Shown here: one piece after another, positions 56,598-64,000 of the stretch
How positions within the stretch are numbered: position 1 is the stretch's first letter
Layout: each line of letters starts with the position of its first letter
NCBI RefSeq assembly: GCF_008704855.1
Contig: NZ_CP023691.1
Span: forward strand, 1,612,001-1,676,000
Reading direction: 5' to 3'
Length of the DNA: 64,000 bases
From: Streptomyces platensis
GTDB taxonomy: Bacteria > Actinomycetota > Actinomycetes > Streptomycetales > Streptomycetaceae
Notes under the pieces: generated by a model
The model's input: the letters and a program-made list of their open reading frames with translations, nothing else
The model's database searches: none
Told to the model about the DNA's origin: nothing
Made by a program: the position numbers and the translations under genes

Positions 56598-57703
56598 CCG
56601 GTCACCTTCTTGTGCTCGGCGCCGACCACGTCGGCGAGGGTGGCGTAGGGGCTGTTGCGCAGGCGGGCGGCCAGCCCCTTGTGGATCGCGCGGCACCAGA
56701 ACGGGCCCTGGTAGATGAAGGCGCTGTAGCCCTGGACCAGGGTGGCGCCGGCGAGGATGCGCTGCCAGGCGTCCTCGGCGTCCTCGATGCCGCCGACGCC
56801 GATGAGGGTGATCGTGTCGCCGACGCGGGCGTAGAGGCGGCGCAGGACCTCCAGGGAGCGCTCCTTGACGGGCGCGCCGGACAGTCCGCCGGTCTCGGCG
56901 ATCAGCTTCGGGTCGGAGGTCAGGCCGAGGCCGTCGCGGGCGATGGTGGTGTTGGTGGCGATGATCCCGTCCAGGCCGAGCTCGACGGCGAGGTCGGCGA
57001 CCGCGTCCACGTCCGCGTCGGCGAGGTCCGGGGCGATCTTGACCAGCAGCGGGACCCGGCGGTCGGTGACCGTACGGTCGGCGGCCTCGCGGACCGCGGT
57101 CAGCAGCGGGCGCAGATGCTCGACGGCCTGGAGGTTGCGCAGCCCCGGGGTGTTCGGGGAGGAGACATTGACGACCAGGTAGTCGGCGTGCGGGGCGAGC
57201 CGCTCGGTGGAGGTGACGTAGTCCGCGGTCGCTTCGGCCTCCGGTACGACCTTGGTCTTGCCGATGTTGACGCCGACGGTGGCCGGGAACACCGGGTTGC
57301 GGGCCGCCAGACGGGCCGCCACGGACGCGGAACCGTCGTTGTTGAAGCCCATCCGGTTGATCAGCGCGCGGTCCGGTACGAGCCGGAACAGCCGCTTTTG
57401 GGGATTGCCGGGCTGCGGCTGCGCGGTGACCGTGCCGATCTCGACGTGGTCGAAGCCGAGCATGGTCATTCCGTCGATGGCGACGGCGTTCTTGTCGAAG
57501 CCGGCGGCCAGGCCGAAGGGGCCGTGCATCCGGCGGCCCAGGGCCTCGGTGCGCAGCTCCTTGTAGCGGGGCGCGAGGGCGGCCGCGAGGAACGTGCGCA
57601 GCACGGGGAGGCGCACGGCGAGCTGGATCCAGCGGAAGGCCAGGTGGTGGGCTTTCTCCGGGTCCATGCGCTGGAAGATCAGTCGGAAGAAGAGGCGGTA
57701 CAT
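56594..57703 (-). CDS. pyrD: Dihydroorotate dehydrogenase, quinone-dependent (class 2)
   Basis: PyrD oxidises dihydroorotate to orotate, using FMN and a membrane quinone. The 369-residue length and the N-terminal amphipathic extension ([20 protein letters not shown]) mark class 2. [17 protein letters not shown] contains the catalytic Ser, and [19 protein letters not shown] binds FMN phosphate. It follows carB by 82 bases, with a hairpin between, and overlaps pyrF. Confidence 0.96.
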   Translation of the reverse strand: MYRLFFRLIFQRMDPEKAHHLAFRWIQLAVRLPVLRTFLAAALAPRYKELRTEALGRRMHGPFGLAAGFDKNAVAIDGMTMLGFDHVEIGTVTAQPQPGNPQKRLFRLVPDRALINRMGFNNDGSASVAARLAARNPVFPATVGVNIGKTKVVPEAEATADYVTSTERLAPHADYLVVNVSSPNTPGLRNLQAVEHLRPLLTAVREAADRTVTDRRVPLLVKIAPDLADADVDAVADLAVELGLDGIIATNTTIARDGLGLTSDPKLIAETGGLSGAPVKERSLEVLRRLYARVGDTITLIGVGGIEDAEDAWQRILAGATLVQGYSAFIYQGPFWCRAIHKGLAARLRNSPYATLADVVGAEHKKVTG

Positions 57704-57749
57704 CGTCGGGTGGTGCCTTCCGCACGGGGAGGGACGGGGGGCTCATGAA

Positions 57750-57778
57750 GAGGGGGACACCGTTTCGGTGTCCCCCTC
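57750..57778 (-). terminator. Perfect 13-bp hairpin between carB and pyrD
   Basis: GAGGGGGACACCG and CGGTGTCCCCCTC enclose TTT, eight bases after the carB stop. No T-tract follows, so it may be a partial terminator or RNA stabiliser within the pyr block. Confidence 0.65.
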
Positions 57779-57785
57779 CTGACCG

Positions 57786-61089
<3,304 letters not shown>

Positions 61090-61097
<8 letters not shown>

Positions 61098-62232
61098 GCT
61101 GGCCCTCCATCAGGGATACGAAGCGGTCGAAGAGGTACGCGGCGTCGTGCGGACCCGCTGCTGCTTCGGGGTGGTACTGGACGCTGAAGGCCGGCTGGTC
61201 GAGGAGGTGCAGACCCTCCACCACGTTGTCATTGAGGCAGACGTGGGAGACCTCGGCGCGGCCGAAGGGGGTGTCGGAGACCTTGTCGAGCGGGGCGTCG
61301 ACGGCGAACCCGTGGTTGTGCGCGGTGACCTCGACCTTGCCGGTCGTACGGTCCTGCACCGGCTGGTTGATACCGCGGTGGCCGTACTTGAGCTTGAAGG
61401 TGCCGAAGCCCAGGGCGCGGCCCAGGATCTGGTTGCCGAAGCAGATGCCGAACAGCGGCGTCTTGCGCTCCAGCACTCCGCGCATGACGGAGACCGGGTG
61501 GTCGGCGGTGGCCGGGTCACCGGGGCCGTTGGAGAAGAACACGCCGTCCGGGTTCACCGCGTAGACGTCCTCGACGGTGGCGGTGGCGGGCAGCACGTGC
61601 ACCTCGATGCCGCGCTCGGCCATCCGGTGCGGGGTCATGCCCTTGATGCCCAGGTCGATCGCGGCGACGGTGAACTTCTTCGTACCGATCGCCGGGACGA
61701 CGTAGGACTCCTTGGTGGCCACCTGCGTGGACAGGTCGGCGCCCTGCATCTCGGGGGCCTGGCGCACCTTGGCCAGCATCGTGCCCTCGTCGGGCAGCGC
61801 CTCGCCGGAGAAGATGCCGACCCGCATGGCACCGCGCTCGCGCAGGTGCCGGGTCAGCGCGCGGGTGTCGACGCCGCTGATGCCGACGACGCCCTGGGCG
61901 ACCAGCTCGTCGTCCAGGGAGCGCACCGAGCGCCAGTTGGACGGGAGCCGGGCGGGGTCGCGGACGACGTAACCGGCGACCCAGATCCGCTGCGACTCGG
62001 GGTCCTCGTCGTTCACACCGGTGTTGCCGATGTGCGGGGCGGTCATGACGACGACCTGACGGTGGTACGAGGGGTCGGTCAGCGTCTCCTGGTAGCCGGT
62101 CATGCCGGTGGAGAACACCGCCTCGCCGAAGGTCTCCCCCACGGACCCGTAGGCGCGGCCGCGGAACGTGCGGCCGTCCTCCAGGACGAGTACGGCGGGG
62201 ATCTTGGCGGTCCCCCTGGTGGAGGTCGTCAT
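61090..62232 (-). CDS. carA: Carbamoyl-phosphate synthase, small subunit
   Basis: CarA is the glutaminase that supplies ammonia to CarB. The 380-residue protein shows the N-terminal [20 protein letters not shown] and the class I glutamine amidotransferase triad: Cys in [13 protein letters not shown], with His and Glu in [14 protein letters not shown]. The ATG at 62232 overlaps the previous stop (ATGA). Its stop lies inside the first codons of carB. Confidence 0.97.
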
Positions 62233-62840
62233 CGTGCGCCTTCCGTTTCGGTGTGCTCGGTGGTGCTGGTGTGGTGCTCGGTGATGCTGTGCTCGGTGGT
62301 GCTCAGCCGGTTGACGGCCTCGACCCAGGCCGGGTGCTCGGTCGCCCGGTCGGAGCGGAAGCCGGAGTCGATCTCCTTGTCCCCGTGCCGCCAGGTGACG
62401 ATCAGCAGGCCGCCCTCGGGGAGGACCTTGCCGGCGATGCCCTTGTCGAGGCGGGCGCCGCACAGTGCGGCGGCCGGCACGAAGAAGTCCGCGGCGCCCG
62501 GCCGTACGACGTCCAGGCCCTGGTCGGTCAGGGTCAGCTCGACGCGGCTGCGGGTGCCCAGACCACGGGCCACGATCCGGTCGAGCCACTGCCCGGCGGT
62601 GGTGGAACCGTGGTAGCGGCCGCTGAGGGTCAGCTCGGGCTCGCCCAGGTCGTCCGGGGTGGCCGGCAGCTCGGGCAGATCGCCCTGGAGCGTGCCGCGC
62701 CACTTCCAGCCCTGGCGCATCAGCCAGTAGACGAAGGCGACGAAGACCAGCAGACCGACGACCCAGGAGATCCGGGCGGCCCAGTCGGTGACCGGCGCGG
62801 ACTTCTGCGCTTCGGCCAGGTGGATCAGTGGAGGAGTCAC
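62229..62840 (-). CDS. Conserved membrane-anchored protein of the pyr operon
   Basis: The 203-residue protein has one N-terminal membrane helix ([20 protein letters not shown], about residues 26-45) and a soluble domain with strands such as [20 protein letters not shown] and [11 protein letters not shown]. The last 25 residues are a Thr/Glu/His-rich repeat ([20 protein letters not shown]), coded by a GTGCTCGG-like DNA repeat. I recognise it as the conserved gene between pyrC and carA in Streptomyces, with no known function; PH-like topology is possible. GTG start and stop overlap pyrC and carA by four bases each. Confidence 0.8.
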   Translation of the reverse strand: MTPPLIHLAEAQKSAPVTDWAARISWVVGLLVFVAFVYWLMRQGWKWRGTLQGDLPELPATPDDLGEPELTLSGRYHGSTTAGQWLDRIVARGLGTRSRVELTLTDQGLDVVRPGAADFFVPAAALCGARLDKGIAGKVLPEGGLLIVTWRHGDKEIDSGFRSDRATEHPAWVEAVNRLSTTEHSITEHHTSTTEHTETEGAR

Positions 62841-64000
62841 GCCAGCTTCCCGTCGACGACCGTTGCCCGGCCCCGCAGGAAGGTGTGGGTGACGCGTCCC
62901 GGCAGCTCACGGCCCTCGTAGGGGGTGTTGCGGCTGCGGGAGGCGAAGCCCGCGGGGTCCACCTCTCCACGGTAAGCGGAATCGAGCAGCGTGAGGTTGG
63001 CGGGCTCACCAGCCGAGACGGGGCGGCCGTGGCCCTTGGCCTGCCCGATCCGCGCGGGCGCGTAGGACATCCGGTCCGCGACGGCCGCCCAGGTCAGCAG
63101 GCCGGTTTCGACCATCGTCTGCTGCACGACCGACAGCGCGGTCTCCAGGCCCACCATGCCCATGGCGGCCGCGGCCCACTCGCAGTCCTTGTCCTCGTGC
63201 GGGTGCGGGGCGTGGTCGGTGGCGACGATGTCGATCGTGCCGTCGGCGAGGGCCTCGCGCAGGGCCATCACGTCGCGCTCGGTGCGCAGCGGCGGGTTGA
63301 CCTTGTAGACGGGGTTGTAGGTGCGCACCATCTCGTCGGTGAGGAGCAGGTGGTGCGGCGTGACCTCTGCGGTGACGTCGATGCCGCGGGACTTGGCCCA
63401 GCGGACGATCTCGACGGAGCCGGCGGTCGACAGGTGGCAGATGTGCACCCGCGAGCCCACGTGCTCCGCGAGCAGGACGTCCCGGGCGATGATCGATTCC
63501 TCGGCCACCGCCGGCCAGCCCCCGAGTCCCAGCTCCGAGGAGACGATGCCCTCGTTCATCTGGGCGCCCTCGGTGAGCCGCGGCTCCTGGGCGTGCTGCG
63601 CGACGACGCCGCCGAAGGCCTTCACGTACTCCAGGGCCCGGCGCATGATCACGGCGTCGTGCACGCACTTGCCGTCGTCGGAGAAGACGGTGACCCCGGC
63701 GGCGGACTCGTGCATGGCGCCCAGCTCGGCGAGCTTGCTGCCCTCCAGGCCGACGGTGACGGCACCGATGGGCTGCACATCGCAGTAGCCGTGCTCCTGG
63801 CCGAGGCGGTAGACCTGCTCGACGACGCCGGCGGTGTCGGCGACGGGGAAGGTGTTGGCCATGGCGAACACGGCGGTGTAGCCACCGGAGGCGGCCGCCC
63901 GGGTACCGGTCAGCACGGTCTCGGAGTCCTCGCGGCCCGGCTCGCGCAGGTGGGTGTGCAGGTCGACGAGGCCCGGCAGAAGGATCTTGCCCTCGGCCTC
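62837..64000 (-). CDS. pyrC: Dihydroorotase, N-terminus beyond window edge
   Basis: PyrC closes carbamoyl aspartate to dihydroorotate. The visible 387 residues are nearly complete and continue past the window end. The metal-binding [12 protein letters not shown] lies near the visible start, [17 protein letters not shown] region appears as [28 protein letters not shown] holds the next metal His, and [12 protein letters not shown] contains the catalytic Asp. It belongs to the type I dihydroorotase class. The stop overlaps the GTG of the next gene. pyrB, and pyrR if present, would lie upstream outside the window. Confidence 0.96.
   Translation of the reverse strand, partial: EAEGKILLPGLVDLHTHLREPGREDSETVLTGTRAAASGGYTAVFAMANTFPVADTAGVVEQVYRLGQEHGYCDVQPIGAVTVGLEGSKLAELGAMHESAAGVTVFSDDGKCVHDAVIMRRALEYVKAFGGVVAQHAQEPRLTEGAQMNEGIVSSELGLGGWPAVAEESIIARDVLLAEHVGSRVHICHLSTAGSVEIVRWAKSRGIDVTAEVTPHHLLLTDEMVRTYNPVYKVNPPLRTERDVMALREALADGTIDIVATDHAPHPHEDKDCEWAAAAMGMVGLETALSVVQQTMVETGLLTWAAVADRMSYAPARIGQAKGHGRPVSAGEPANLTLLDSAYRGEVDPAGFASRSRNTPYEGRELPGRVTHTFLRGRATVVDGKLA

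Noticed and set aside
62240..62300. Microsatellite-like GTGCTCGG repeat as a mobile or regulatory repeat
   Set aside because: It is in frame within the C-terminus of the 62229-62840 gene and encodes a Thr-Glu-His tail, so it is best read as a coding repeat.

Overview
This window is chromosomal DNA from a high-GC actinobacterium, almost certainly a Streptomyces. The coding sequences have strongly GC-biased third positions, GTG starts are common, Tat and lipoprotein signals are of the Streptomyces type, and the gene order runs from ribBA/hisG through rpe, rsmB, fmt, priA, metK, coaBC, rpoZ, gmk, sIHF to pyrF/pyrD/carB/carA/pyrC. From memory this matches the SCO1430-SCO1486 interval of S. coelicolor. 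No database search was run; all names come from recognising the proteins and motifs.

Region 1, about 1-7771, is accessory. Five minus-strand genes (small hypothetical, anti-sigma-like ATPase, double-HTH LuxR regulator, HAD phosphatase, unknown protein cut by the window edge) face a plus-strand XRE-TPR regulator, apparently frameshifted, and an aminoglycoside-phosphotransferase-like kinase. Next comes a 764-bp element (5127-5890) with IS21-like multiple-repeat ends and a perfect 6-bp target duplication. It carries a pRiA4b ORF-3-like gene but no transposase. An intact tyrosine integrase (6626-7771) follows, preceded by 11-bp-phased direct repeats. Its 3' end overlaps the 3' end of a secreted peptidase gene, which may mark the edge of an integrated island.

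Region 2, about 7719-32100, mixes conserved and variable genes: C39-like secreted peptidase, uridine-kinase-like NTPase, a candidate small RNA with its own promoter and terminator, a TPR-AAA ATPase, two overlapping CNNM/CBS membrane proteins, hisG-hisE, and the riboflavin operon ribD-ribE-ribM-ribBA-ribH behind an FMN riboswitch. Then come an NmrA-like oxidoreductase, a ROK regulator facing an MFS transporter across a perfect inverted repeat, a thioesterase, a decayed gene, isochorismatase-like and RidA proteins, an erythromycin-esterase homologue, a uracil/xanthine permease and a DUF5995-like protein.

Region 3, about 32268-40740, is centred on amino acid use. It holds a predicted L-lysine 2-monooxygenase (davB) and 5-aminopentanamidase (davA), a LysR regulator facing an MFS exporter, and an amino acid permease followed by an Lrp/AsnC regulator. 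The davA and permease upstream regions share three TTGCGC boxes with almost the same spacing, which suggests one regulon for lysine import and breakdown.

Region 4, 40741-64000, is housekeeping: guaB1 (GMP reductase type), an exported RNase with its barstar inhibitor, a SorC-type sugar regulator, rpe, rsmB, fmt, a helicase-motif-less priA, metK, coaBC, rpoZ, gmk, integration host factor, and the pyrimidine genes pyrF-pyrD-carB-carA-orf-pyrC. Many of these overlap by 1-8 bases, and the blocks are separated by perfect hairpin terminators.
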